Of a stretch of 64,000 nt of DNA, positions 51,764 through 60,940 are shown in pieces. How positions within the stretch are numbered: position 1 is the stretch's first letter; every line of letters begins with the position of its first letter. The stretch is from ZC4RG25 sp023428365. GTDB lineage: Bacteria > Pseudomonadota > Alphaproteobacteria > Rhizobiales > Hyphomicrobiaceae. Both the position numbers and the translations under genes were made by a program. Below the pieces are notes generated by a model. It was not told the origin of the DNA and did not search any database. It saw only the letters and a list, made by a program, of their open reading frames with translations. The stretch spans positions 248,001 to 312,000 of the forward strand of contig JBNOAI010000006.1 in the NCBI GenBank assembly GCA_050283925.1. Reading direction: 5' to 3'.

Positions 51764-51846
51764 GCTGGCCACTGGTCATTGCCCCCTAACCTCGATCGGT
51801 GGTTTGAGGGTGCCTCTAGGTCTCCCCCCGACGAGGCACCCTTTTC
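51764..51846 (+). ncRNA. GsrN-like small RNA B (C-rich loop plus terminator)
   Basis: The predicted RNA is about 82 nt. A seven-pair stem (51771-51777 with 51794-51800, two G-U) holds a 16-base loop with CCCCC at 51782-51786. The CGATCGGTGGTT that closes the stem is identical in element A. The terminator is a nine-pair perfect stem (GGGTGCCTC at 51808-51816, GAGGCACCC at 51833-51841) followed by four T. The pyrimidine-rich terminator loop TCTCCCCCC could be a second contact site. Conservation of promoter, loop and stem between two otherwise diverged copies supports a functional RNA. Confidence 0.74.
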
Positions 51847-51895
51847 TCGTTTTCCGACGATCGCCGGGGCCGTTTGCACACGGGCCTATAGACTG

Positions 51896-52342
51896 TCAGC
51901 GCGCCCGGGCGGCTGCGAGCTTCTCGTTCGCGAGTTCGAGCCGATCGCTGAGTTCGCGGATGATGGCCATCGACAGCTGAGGGACCTGCTGGACGATGTG
52001 CAGGAAGGTCATCTTGTCGATCCGCAGCGCCTGCACGTCGCTGTGTGCGACGATCCGAGCTGTCCGCGGCTTGTCGCACAGCACGCCCATTTCACCGATC
52101 AGTTCGGTTACACCCAGGCGCGCGAGGAGAACGTTGGCGGCGTTTGTCACTCTGATAACGTCGACCTCGCCTTCCAGGATAATGTAGACCGCGTCCGATA
52201 CGGCATCCTGATCGAAGAGAACCTCGTCCTTCTTGTAGGTGATGCGCTGACCGGCGAACGCCATCAGCTTGAGCTTGCTGATTTCCATGTCCCGAAACAT
52301 CGGGATTTGCTGAAGCGTCCTGATCTCGTCTTCTATCGACAC
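51896..52342 (-). CDS. Cyclic-nucleotide-binding domain protein
   Basis: The protein has 148 residues and is a single cNMP-binding domain with no helix-turn-helix. DEVLFDQDAVSDAVYIILEGEVDVI is the beta-roll, and ELIGEMGVLCDKPRTARIVA is the phosphate-binding cassette. The Gly-Glu and Arg of the cassette are present, so ligand binding is possible. The C-terminal helix is extended. It follows the unusual ABC transporter gene by 57 bases in the same direction. It may regulate that transporter or act as an adaptor; both are inference. Confidence 0.85.
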   Translation of the reverse strand: MSIEDEIRTLQQIPMFRDMEISKLKLMAFAGQRITYKKDEVLFDQDAVSDAVYIILEGEVDVIRVTNAANVLLARLGVTELIGEMGVLCDKPRTARIVAHSDVQALRIDKMTFLHIVQQVPQLSMAIIRELSDRLELANEKLAAARAR

Positions 52343-52399
52343 AACGTCACTCTCATCCTTGATTGGCTTGGCAGGCTGCGACCCCAGCCAACTTTGATC

Positions 52400-55123
52400 T
52401 CATGATACCAGTTCTTCGTGACCTGTTTTGTTTTCTACGCGCAGGCGCGGGCCATCAAATAGAATGATGCAGTCGAAGCCCGTCGTTCCAATGCCGTCGG
52501 GAATGCTGACAATGAGCGTTCTGCCGGCCATTTCGCGGCGAAGGTTCGCCAGAACCGGCTCGATATCGACGCGATCATACGCCGAGAGCGCGCCGTCGAC
52601 GACCATGACATCGGGCCGTTTGATCAAACATCGGGCGATGTCGATGGCGGTGCGCTGACGCAGATCAAGGTTCTTTCCGCCGGGGCCGACGTCGAAATCG
52701 AGGCCAATGAGATGCACCACATGGTCCAACCGGCAATGGGTGAGCACCTCCCGCATGATGGTGGAGATCTTGCGGTCGGCGTCGGGCAGGTCGAAGGCGA
52801 GGCGGCCGAACAGGACGTTGTCGCGGATCGAGGCCGACATCATGAACTGGTCAGGCTCATAAAAGTCGATTGCCCCGCCCTTGCCGAACTGGCTGCGCAT
52901 TTGCGTGCGCGCCTGGACGATCCGTTGCCGTAGATCGTCATTGAGAAGGCGGAACCGATGCCGGGGCTCGATATAGCCCAGAGCATAGCTGACCAGCATC
53001 GCTTGGCCTTGTGGGTTCAGCGACGTGGTTTCTGCGCCCGGGGGAAGACCCATCAGCATTTGCTTGGATGCTGCCATGGCATCGGCGCCAATGAACGAAT
53101 ACCGTTCGAAAAGCGGATCACCAGGCGCGACGCCGTCAAACATCTCGATCGTCGTCTCGGCGATCATCCGGCCGATGCTCAGCAAAGGATTCAATAGGCC
53201 GGTTTGCGACAGCACGGCCATGAACTCCGGATTGGACGCCAGTTTTGTGCCGTCGAGCATCCCGTCGGCTGGGATGCCGAACAGGAGGTTCTCACCGATG
53301 GTGGCGTTGGCATTGTAGCGGGCGGGATCGAATGGCTCGACATAGCGTTCCATCTCGCTGGATCGCAGTCGTTCCGCCATGGTGCGCCGGGCGACGAGAA
53401 ACCGCTCGCGCACGTCGTCGCCGCAGTCCGGACCAAGCCTGCCGAGCAGACCCAGCCGATAGATGTCGTTATCCAGCCCAATGGCGGTGAGAACTTCGAG
53501 CAGGCGCCCCGCCAACTCATCAGGGCTGGATAGGCCGGCGGCCCCGTAATCGATCCAGTCATCACCCGGGGCAATGATCAGATTGCCGCTGAGCATGGCT
53601 TCTTCGAACAGGCTGCGTTCTTCCTTGCTGCGGATTGCTGCTGGATCGCGTGTCGGAATGGCTCGGTGCAGCGAGAGGATAACGTTGTCGCGGATCGATC
53701 CCTGGAAGAGGCTCGGATCATTGCTGGTGAAGGCGACCAGGCGGGTGGCGGCCGCGGTCGAGATTTCGGTGAGCTTGCTGCCGCCGATCCGGATGGCGCC
53801 TTTGTACTCGGAGATCTGGCGGCCAAGGGCGCGGGCAAAGGCGCTGCGACCGCTGCCGGGTGGACCCACGAGGGCGACGTGGGCCGGACGTTCGATGAGG
53901 AGGGTCGCCGTATCCAGAAGCGTGGTGCCGAGCCGATCGGTAATCTGTAGGCCCTCGATGCTGATGGGGCCTTTCGTGAGACTTTCGTGATCGTCGGCGT
54001 TCCCGTCGCGCAGCAACCGGTCATCGCCCAGCTGAGCGATGATCTGCTGATACTTCACGTTGACGTCCATCCGCTGCTGATCCCAGTCGATCAGTTCTTT
54101 GATCGGCGGCGGAAGGTCGCGATAGGCGGCGATGACGGCAACCAGCTGGCCAAGGTCGAGGCTCCCGGTTAACGCAAAATACCCGCCGACTGAGAAGAAC
54201 AGAAACGGCGTGAACTGCGAAAGCAGGTTGTTCAGGAATTTGACCGCGAACTTCCGTTTGAACAGGTTGGCGCGGATGTCGAACAGGCGGCTCAGCCGTG
54301 TGCCGATTTCAGCCTGCGTGTAGGGGATAGTCCCATGCGTCATGATCGCGGGAGCCCCCTCGACCAATTCACCGATCCGCCCCGCCAGTTTGCGTGAGTT
54401 GATCTGGCGCTCACGCCCCAGCCGGATCTGCTCGCGCCGCAGGATGGGAATGACGATGGCTTGAAGCAGGACGATGACGAAGGCCAGAAGGCCGAGCCAG
54501 ATGCTTTGGACCATGATGAAGATCATGGCCGTGAGCGCTTGCGTGCCCAGAAACGCCGGTTGGATGAAGGCATCTCCGATGAAGCCGCCGATGGGCTCCA
54601 CCTCATCCTTCACCATGCTGGCGACTTCGGCCGGCTTGATAGCGCGGATCTCCTCGGGACGGAAACGGAGAAACTGGCCAACAAGGTCATAGCGCAGCCG
54701 CCGGAGCATCCGCTCGCCAAGGATACCTTTGCTCAGGTTGATGGCATACTTGAAGCCGCCGTTAATCAAGACCAGCAGCAGATAGATCGCGCTCAGCGCG
54801 AAGAGAAACTGCATCTGGTTGAGCTGAATGCCGCCCACCAGCCAATCCGGGAGCCAGCTCCAGACGGCGGTCGCCGGGACTGTGTCCTGGCCCCCACGGA
54901 AGGCGTGTGCCTGCAGCGCGTCGTTGACAATGCGCTTTGGAATTTCGAGGGATATCCAGTAGAAGGGGAGGGAAAGCAGAATAAGCAGCAGGATGGCGAT
55001 CTGATCCCGCCGGCTGTGCTTCCAGACGAAGCGAAAAATATTCTGCTCCAAGCCTGCCCTCCGCCGTAAGTCGGGCCTTCCGCTGCCGAGCAATCGGGAC
55101 AAGCTGCGCGAAAAACTTGTCAT
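52400..55123 (-). CDS. ABC transporter (TMD-NBD fusion) with repeated, degenerate NBD segments
   Basis: The protein has 907 residues from the ATG at MTSFSRSLS; an ATG 17 codons earlier lies in the carB promoter region. Six membrane helices and an ABC-type exporter domain cover about 25-350. The nucleotide-binding part starts near 390, with P-loop GPPGSGRS (Lys changed to Arg) near 418. Instead of one, it has three segments like the region after the Q-loop: GSIRDNVILS, ATIGENLLFG and SASIRDNVLFG, spread over about 300 residues. Only the last is followed by a signature-like stretch (LDLRQRTAIDIARC, for LSGGQ) and a Walker B-like DVMVVDGAL with Gly for the catalytic Glu. ATP hydrolysis is therefore doubtful. 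The substrate is unknown. It is divergent from carB. Confidence 0.78.
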   Translation of the reverse strand: MTSFSRSLSRLLGSGRPDLRRRAGLEQNIFRFVWKHSRRDQIAILLLILLSLPFYWISLEIPKRIVNDALQAHAFRGGQDTVPATAVWSWLPDWLVGGIQLNQMQFLFALSAIYLLLVLINGGFKYAINLSKGILGERMLRRLRYDLVGQFLRFRPEEIRAIKPAEVASMVKDEVEPIGGFIGDAFIQPAFLGTQALTAMIFIMVQSIWLGLLAFVIVLLQAIVIPILRREQIRLGRERQINSRKLAGRIGELVEGAPAIMTHGTIPYTQAEIGTRLSRLFDIRANLFKRKFAVKFLNNLLSQFTPFLFFSVGGYFALTGSLDLGQLVAVIAAYRDLPPPIKELIDWDQQRMDVNVKYQQIIAQLGDDRLLRDGNADDHESLTKGPISIEGLQITDRLGTTLLDTATLLIERPAHVALVGPPGSGRSAFARALGRQISEYKGAIRIGGSKLTEISTAAATRLVAFTSNDPSLFQGSIRDNVILSLHRAIPTRDPAAIRSKEERSLFEEAMLSGNLIIAPGDDWIDYGAAGLSSPDELAGRLLEVLTAIGLDNDIYRLGLLGRLGPDCGDDVRERFLVARRTMAERLRSSEMERYVEPFDPARYNANATIGENLLFGIPADGMLDGTKLASNPEFMAVLSQTGLLNPLLSIGRMIAETTIEMFDGVAPGDPLFERYSFIGADAMAASKQMLMGLPPGAETTSLNPQGQAMLVSYALGYIEPRHRFRLLNDDLRQRIVQARTQMRSQFGKGGAIDFYEPDQFMMSASIRDNVLFGRLAFDLPDADRKISTIMREVLTHCRLDHVVHLIGLDFDVGPGGKNLDLRQRTAIDIARCLIKRPDVMVVDGALSAYDRVDIEPVLANLRREMAGRTLIVSIPDGIGTTGFDCIILFDGPRLRVENKTGHEELVS

Positions 55124-55223
55124 CGACAAGTGACATGAGACATACGGCGCAGGCGTAAGGCAGGGATTGCTCATGTTGGGCTATAGCCAAACGCTGCGCA
55201 CTGCAATAGAACACGGCCCCGTC

Positions 55224-58200
55224 ATGCCAAAACGAACAGATATCAAGTCGATCCTCATTGTTGGTGCGGGACCGATCGTCATCGGTCAGGCGTGCGAGTT
55301 CGATTATTCGGGCACGCAGGCCTGTAAAGCGCTCAAGGCTGAGGGCTATCGCATCATCCTGGTGAATTCGAATCCGGCCACGATCATGACCGATCCTGAG
55401 CTGGCTGATGCAACCTATATCGAGCCGATCACCCCGGAGATCGTCGCCAAGATCATAGCGGCCGAGCGGCCGGATGCCTTGTTGCCGACGATGGGCGGAC
55501 AGACCGCGCTGAACACCTCTCTGGCGCTGCACAAGCAGGGCGTTCTGCAAGCCTACGGCGTTGAAATGATTGGCGCCCGGGCGGAAGCCATCGACAAGGC
55601 GGAAGACCGCCAGTTGTTCCGCGAAGCGATGAAGCGGATCGGCTTGGAAACGCCGCGCTCGATGCTGGCGCACAACATGCCCGAGGCGCTAGCGGCGCTG
55701 GAATTCGTTCGTCTACCGGCCATCATCCGTCCGTCGTTCACGCTCGGCGGTACCGGCGGCGGTGTGGCCTACAATAAGGAAGAGTTCGTCGAGATCATCG
55801 AGCGCGGGCTCGATGCGTCTCCGACCGGCCAGGTTCTGGTCGAGGAAAGCGTCCTCGGCTGGAAAGAGTTCGAGATGGAGGTGGTCCGCGACAAAGCGGA
55901 TAACTGCATCATCATCTGCTCGATCGAGAACGTCGATCCGATGGGTGTCCACACCGGTGATTCGATCACGGTGGCCCCGGCGCTGACGCTGACCGACAAA
56001 GAATACCAGATCATGCGCGACGCCTCGCTGGCCGTGCTGCGCGAGATCGGCGTCGAGACCGGCGGCTCGAACGTGCAGTTTGCGGTCAATCCAGCCGATG
56101 GCCGTCTCGTGGTCATCGAAATGAACCCGCGCGTGTCGCGTTCGTCCGCGCTGGCATCAAAAGCGACCGGCTTCCCGATTGCCAAGGTCGCGGCCAAGCT
56201 GGCGGTTGGCTACACGCTCGATGAGCTGGAAAACGACATCACGGGTGGCGCGACGCCAGCGGCCTTCGAGCCGACGATCGATTACGTCGTCACCAAGATC
56301 CCGCGTTTTGCGTTCGAGAAGTTCCCGGGTGCCGATCCGACGCTGACCACGTCGATGAAGTCGGTCGGCGAAGTCATGGCCATCGGTCGGACGTTCGCGG
56401 AAAGCCTGCAGAAGGCGCTGCGGTCGATGGAGACCGGGCTCACCGGCCTGGATGACATCACCATCGAGGGATTGGGCCAGGGCGACGACAAGAACGCCAT
56501 TCGCGCGGCGCTGGGCCGTCCGACGCCGGATCGCATCCTGAAGGTGGCACAGGCGCTGCGTCTCGGGCTCGATCCGGAGCAGGTGCAGGCTTCGTGCAAG
56601 TTCGATCCGTGGTTTATTGCGCGCATCCAGGAGATCGTTGATCTGGAAGAGCGCGTGAAGGCCCATGGTCTGCCCGCGCAGGACGATCAGTTCCGGATGC
56701 TCAAGTCGATGGGCTTCTCGGATGCGCGGTTGGCCCGCCTTTCAGGTCTGACCGAGGCCGACGTCAGCAGCCGTCGCCGGGCGATGGGTGTTGTTCCGGT
56801 CTATAAGCGCATCGATACGTGCGCGGCGGAGTTCGCGGCACCGACCGCTTATATGTATTCGACCTATGAGACGGGCCTTTCAGGTGCGCCTGCCTCCGAA
56901 GCACAGCCGTCAGATCGCGAGAAGATCGTCATTCTGGGCGGTGGTCCGAACCGTATCGGCCAGGGCATCGAATTCGACTATTGCTGCTGCCACGCTTGTT
57001 TCGCCCTGACGAATGCCGGGTACGAGACCATCATGGTCAACTGCAACCCGGAGACCGTCTCGACCGATTACGACACCTCGGATCGCTTGTATTTCGAGCC
57101 TCTGACGGCGGAAGACGTACTCGAGATCATCCGCACCGAGCAGACCAACGGCAAGGTGAAGGGCGTTATTGTCCAGTTCGGTGGCCAGACGCCGCTGAAA
57201 CTCGCGGCGGCCCTCGAAGCGGCGGGTGTGCCGATTCTCGGAACGTCGCCGGATGCCATCGACCTCGCGGAAGATCGTGACCGCTTCAAAGTACTGATCG
57301 ACAAGCTGGGTCTGAAGCAGGCCGATAGCGGCATCGCGCGTTCGCCGAGTGAAGCCCGCGCCGTGGCCGATGGGATCGGCTATCCGGTCATGATCCGGCC
57401 GTCCTACGTGCTGGGTGGGCGCGCCATGGAAGTGGTGCACGACGGCTCGGATCTGGATCGTTACGTGGCGCGGCTCTCGGCGACGCTCGACCGGCCGTCG
57501 GAATTGATGGTGTCGGATCGTCGTCCGCTGCTGATCGACCGCTATCTGTCGGACGCCATCGAGGTCGACGTCGATTGCCTCTCGGACGGCAAGGATACGT
57601 TCATCGCCGGCGTGATGGAGCACATCGAGCAGGCCGGTATCCACTCCGGCGACTCGGCGTGTTCGCTGCCGCCGCATTCTCTGGCGCCGGAACTGGTTGA
57701 GGAACTCGGCCGTCAGGCACGCGAGATGGCACTGGCACTGAATGTCGTCGGTCTGATGAACGTTCAGTTCGCGATCAAGGATGGTGTTGCTTACGTGCTC
57801 GAGGTCAATCCGCGCGCCTCGCGTACGGTGCCGTTTGTCGCCAAGGTCATTGGTAAGCCGATTGCGTCTATTGCGGCGCGTATCATGGCGGGCGAGCCGC
57901 TTGCCAGCTTCGGGCTGAAGCCGCTGACGCTCGATCATATCGCGGTCAAGGAAGCCGTGTTTCCGTTCGCGCGCTTCCCCGGCGTCGATCCGGTGCTGGG
58001 CCCGGAGATGCGATCAACCGGCGAGGTCATGGGTCTCGATCGTGATTTTGCTGTCGCGTTCGGCAAGAGCCAGCTCGCGGCCGGTCAGGCGCTGCCGACG
58101 GAAGGAACGGTGTTCGTTTCGGTCAAGGACTCCGATAAGGAGGGCATCCTTGCGCCGGTGCGCGCGCTCGTTGAAGGCGGTTTCCGCATCATCGCGACTC

Positions 58201-58496
58201 GCGGTACGCGCCGTCATCTCGAAGCGCATGGCATCCCGTGCGAGCACGTCAACAAGGTTCTGGAAGGACGTCCACATATCGTTGACGCCATGAAAAATGG
58301 TGAAATTGCCATAGTTTTCAACACGACTGAAGGGGCGCGGGCCTTGGCTGACTCCCAGGACATCCGTCGCACGGCCTTGCTCAATCACATCCCCTATTAT
58401 ACAACACTCGCAGGTGCGATCGCGGTTACCAGGGCCATCAGGGCGCTGAAGTCCGACACGTTAAAGGTCGCACCACTGCAGAGCTACGTAGGGTAA
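55224..58496 (+). CDS. carB: Carbamoyl-phosphate synthase large subunit
   Basis: The protein has 1090 residues from the ATG at MPKRTDIKSILIVG; an open stretch of 19 codons upstream is not homologous. Two ATP-grasp halves are seen. The first begins KSILIVGAGPIVIGQACEFDYSG and includes FTLGGTGGGVAYN and NVQFAVNP. The second begins KIVILGGGPNRIGQGIEFDYCC and includes SYVLGGRAMEVVH. The MGS-like allosteric domain follows from about 950. It makes carbamoyl phosphate for pyrimidines and arginine with CarA, which is not in the window. The length is normal. Confidence 0.98.
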   Translation: MPKRTDIKSILIVGAGPIVIGQACEFDYSGTQACKALKAEGYRIILVNSNPATIMTDPELADATYIEPITPEIVAKIIAAERPDALLPTMGGQTALNTSLALHKQGVLQAYGVEMIGARAEAIDKAEDRQLFREAMKRIGLETPRSMLAHNMPEALAALEFVRLPAIIRPSFTLGGTGGGVAYNKEEFVEIIERGLDASPTGQVLVEESVLGWKEFEMEVVRDKADNCIIICSIENVDPMGVHTGDSITVAPALTLTDKEYQIMRDASLAVLREIGVETGGSNVQFAVNPADGRLVVIEMNPRVSRSSALASKATGFPIAKVAAKLAVGYTLDELENDITGGATPAAFEPTIDYVVTKIPRFAFEKFPGADPTLTTSMKSVGEVMAIGRTFAESLQKALRSMETGLTGLDDITIEGLGQGDDKNAIRAALGRPTPDRILKVAQALRLGLDPEQVQASCKFDPWFIARIQEIVDLEERVKAHGLPAQDDQFRMLKSMGFSDARLARLSGLTEADVSSRRRAMGVVPVYKRIDTCAAEFAAPTAYMYSTYETGLSGAPASEAQPSDREKIVILGGGPNRIGQGIEFDYCCCHACFALTNAGYETIMVNCNPETVSTDYDTSDRLYFEPLTAEDVLEIIRTEQTNGKVKGVIVQFGGQTPLKLAAALEAAGVPILGTSPDAIDLAEDRDRFKVLIDKLGLKQADSGIARSPSEARAVADGIGYPVMIRPSYVLGGRAMEVVHDGSDLDRYVARLSATLDRPSELMVSDRRPLLIDRYLSDAIEVDVDCLSDGKDTFIAGVMEHIEQAGIHSGDSACSLPPHSLAPELVEELGRQAREMALALNVVGLMNVQFAIKDGVAYVLEVNPRASRTVPFVAKVIGKPIASIAARIMAGEPLASFGLKPLTLDHIAVKEAVFPFARFPGVDPVLGPEMRSTGEVMGLDRDFAVAFGKSQLAAGQALPTEGTVFVSVKDSDKEGILAPVRALVEGGFRIIATRGTRRHLEAHGIPCEHVNKVLEGRPHIVDAMKNGEIAIVFNTTEGARALADSQDIRRTALLNHIPYYTTLAGAIAVTRAIRALKSDTLKVAPLQSYVG

Positions 58497-58520
58497 ACCC
58501 GGACTGTAGGCCCGGTTTTT
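58495..58520 (+). terminator. Possible intrinsic terminator of carB
   Basis: AAACC plus GG pair with CC plus GGTTT around a nine-base loop with one bulged C, and a run of five T ends the structure. The stem includes the carB stop codon. It is weaker than the other terminators in the window. Confidence 0.45.
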
Positions 58521-58625
58521 CCCTCGCCCAGCCTTTCGTTCTGTTGGGGCTGGCAAAACATCCGGAAGTGAGTGAAACTGCGGGCATGTCCCGGCGTTTG
58601 TTTCGCCGGTGAGGAGACGTGAATA

Positions 58626-59105
58626 ATGACGACTGAACGCGTGCCGATGACCGTCGAGGGCTATCAGAAGCTTGAGGAGGATCTGCACCGCCTCAAATCT
58701 GAGGAGCGTCCGCGCATCATTCAGGCGATCGCTGAAGCTCGTTCGCACGGCGACCTGAGCGAGAACGCCGAGTATCATTCCGCCAAGGAAGCGCAAGGCA
58801 TGAACGAGGCCAAGGTCGCGGAGCTTGAGGACAAGCTGTCGCGCGCGGAGGTCATCGATCCGAAGTCGCTATCCGGCACCACGGTGAAGTTTGGCGCCAC
58901 GGTCAGCCTCGTCGACGAGGATACCGAGGAGAAGGTGAAGTACAAGATCGTCGGTGAGCTTGAGGCCAACGTCCGCGAAGGCAAGATCTCGATCGGATCG
59001 CCGATTGCGCGTGCGCTGATCGGCAAGTCGAAAGGCGAAACGGCCGAAGTGACCACGCCCAAGGGCAGCCGCTCCTACGAGATCGTCAACGTCCAATTCA
59101 AGTGA
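58626..59105 (+). CDS. greA: Transcription elongation factor GreA
   Basis: The protein has 159 residues, the normal length. The N-terminal coiled coil (MTVEGYQKLEEDLHRLKSEE) ends in SHGDLSENAEYHSAKE, whose acidic tip reaches the polymerase active site and stimulates cleavage of backtracked RNA. The C-terminal FKBP-like domain covers about 85-159. GAGGAGA ten bases before the ATG is a good ribosome site. It follows carB in the same direction. Confidence 0.97.
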   Translation: MTTERVPMTVEGYQKLEEDLHRLKSEERPRIIQAIAEARSHGDLSENAEYHSAKEAQGMNEAKVAELEDKLSRAEVIDPKSLSGTTVKFGATVSLVDEDTEEKVKYKIVGELEANVREGKISIGSPIARALIGKSKGETAEVTTPKGSRSYEIVNVQFK

Positions 59106-59122
59106 TCCGGCTTCCTGCCTGA

Positions 59123-59602
59123 TCACTCCTCCGGAACGCTGATTGGAACACCGGCTTCGCGCTTGACGCGGCGGATGGCGAGCGCGGTTTTGACGCTCGC
59201 CACATTCGGCGCTGCGGTCAGCTCCTGCAGTACGAAGTTCTGGAAGGTCGTCAGGTCCGGTGCGACGCACTTGAGGACATAGTCGGTCTCGCCTGACATC
59301 ATGTAGGCCTCGCGCACCAGCGACCAGCTCAGCACGCGATTCTCGAAGGCGCGGAGGTCAGGTTCGGCTTGGCTGTGAAGACCCACCATCGCGAACGCGT
59401 CGAGTTCGAAGCCAAGCATTCGTCCGTCGACTTCAGCATGATACCCAGTGAGGAAGCCAGCTTCCTCCAAGGCGCGCACGCGGCGAAGACACGGCGGGGC
59501 GCTGATGCCGACGCGCTGGGCCAGGGCCAGATTGGTGATCCGTCCATCGGCTTGCAGTTCCTTCAGGATGCGCCAGTCGATGGTGTCGAGGCGGGCTCGC
59601 AT
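59123..59602 (-). CDS. Lrp/AsnC-family transcriptional regulator
   Basis: The protein has 159 residues. The N-terminal winged helix (LDTIDWRILKELQADGRITN, VGISAPPCLRRVRALEEAG) and the C-terminal RAM/ligand domain (EAYMMSGETDYVLKC) are in the usual order and length. It probably responds to an amino acid. It is divergent from the ELM1-family gene and convergent with greA, so the target cannot be told from position. It resembles Lrp more than AsnC. Confidence 0.93.
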   Translation of the reverse strand: MRARLDTIDWRILKELQADGRITNLALAQRVGISAPPCLRRVRALEEAGFLTGYHAEVDGRMLGFELDAFAMVGLHSQAEPDLRAFENRVLSWSLVREAYMMSGETDYVLKCVAPDLTTFQNFVLQELTAAPNVASVKTALAIRRVKREAGVPISVPEE

Positions 59603-59754
59603 GGGTGAGGCTCGCTGGAATTTCGTTTTCGACCTTCGGCCGATCCTGTGCTGATAGGGCCGACGGAGGAAAACCGCAACAGTTGGGGTGCAGGCAAAGG
59701 TGTGCGGCGGCGCGCATCATCGACAGCGGCCATCGGCTCAGCGACAACATCCGC

Positions 59755-60786
59755 ATGCATGAAAAGCTCAACGGTAGGGCAAGCCGCCCGCGCGGCATAC
59801 TGGCTGGAGCGTCGGCCTGGCTGATCTCGGATGGGCGCGCTGGGATGGTCGTCCAATGCCGCGGCGTCGCTGATGCGCTGGGCGTCGACTATCAATCGAA
59901 AATCGTTGCACCGCGCGGCATCTGGAAACTGATGGCGCCGTGGGGACCTGTCGCACCGTCTGAGCGGCCCGACGTCCCCGGAAGTCCATTTGCTCAGCCC
60001 TGGCCGGATATCGTGATTGCCAGCGGTCGCGCCAGTATCCCTTACGTACGCGCTCTGCGGCGTGCTTCGAAGGGGCGGACGTATACGGTGGTCCTGCAGG
60101 ATCCGCGCAGCGGACCGGACACGGCGGATCTGATCTGGGTGCCGCAGCATGACAAGCGGCGCGGGGCCAATGTCATCACATCGCTGACGTCGCCACACAG
60201 TCATACGCCGGAACGTATTGCGGCGCGACGGAAGCAGCTTCCTGCCGATATTCTGGCGCTGCCGCAGCCGCGTGTCGCGGTCATCCTCGGCGGCAAGAAC
60301 GGCAGTTACGCGTTCACGGATGGCGATGATCAGAGGTTCCAGTCGGGCCTGGAATCGATCGGGCGTCTTGGAGCCAGCTTCATGGTGACCCCATCCCGGC
60401 GCACGCATCCGGAGTTGCGCGAAGCCGCCGATGTTGCGACGGGCCCGTTTCCGCGGATTTTCTGGGATGGGGAAGGGCCTAACCCGTACGCGGATTTTCT
60501 CGCGGCGGCCGATTGGCTGGTGGTCACGGCCGACTCCGTCAATATGACCGGGGAATGCTGTGCGACGGGACGGCCGGTGTATGTGTTCGAGCCATCTGGC
60601 CGCAGCGGGAAGTTCGGGCGGTTCCACGAAGCGCTCAGGGCGCAGGGCATGACACGCCTGCTCCCCCCGGTGTTGCGACAACTCGAGCACTGGAGCTATC
60701 CGCCGATCGATTCCGCTGCCGAGATCGCCGCCGAGATCGAGCGCAGGTATGTCTCGCACCAGCAATCGGCAAGGATAACGGACTAA
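59755..60786 (+). CDS. ELM1/GtrOC1-family protein
   Basis: The protein has 343 residues from the ATG at MHEKLNGRAS; an open stretch of 50 codons upstream overlaps the regulator promoter. SAWLISDGRAGMVVQCRGVADALG near 24-47, PDIVIASGRASIPYVRALRR, VVLQDPRSGPD, and VTADSVNMTGECCATGRPVYV are the conserved stretches of the mitochondrial-fission ELM1 family. The last is like nucleotide-sugar sites in GT-B enzymes. Bacterial members are suspected glycosyltransferases, but the function is unproven. It faces the CPBP gene in the same direction. Confidence 0.85.
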   Translation: MHEKLNGRASRPRGILAGASAWLISDGRAGMVVQCRGVADALGVDYQSKIVAPRGIWKLMAPWGPVAPSERPDVPGSPFAQPWPDIVIASGRASIPYVRALRRASKGRTYTVVLQDPRSGPDTADLIWVPQHDKRRGANVITSLTSPHSHTPERIAARRKQLPADILALPQPRVAVILGGKNGSYAFTDGDDQRFQSGLESIGRLGASFMVTPSRRTHPELREAADVATGPFPRIFWDGEGPNPYADFLAAADWLVVTADSVNMTGECCATGRPVYVFEPSGRSGKFGRFHEALRAQGMTRLLPPVLRQLEHWSYPPIDSAAEIAAEIERRYVSHQQSARITD

Positions 60787-60940
60787 ACTCCGTCCAGATC
60801 GCGAACGCGACGGAACCGCCGCGTATCAAAGGCGTTCGATCGGGCGGCTGATCAAGGCAGTCCGGACATGGGCTCGAGCCTAGGAATGAAAGCCGTGGTG
60901 GGGCAGAGGTGAGATACAGCCGTCGACGTGGAGCTGACGG

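Noticed and set aside
55167..55223. An earlier carB start adding 19 residues
   Set aside because: The extra residues are not part of the conserved CarB N-terminus, and the ATG at 55224 gives the usual PKRTDIKSILI beginning.
59101..59127. Inverted repeat AGTGATC / GATCACT between greA and the Lrp-type gene
   Set aside because: There is no T-run on either strand. The symmetry comes partly from the two convergent TGA stops, so I do not call it a terminator.
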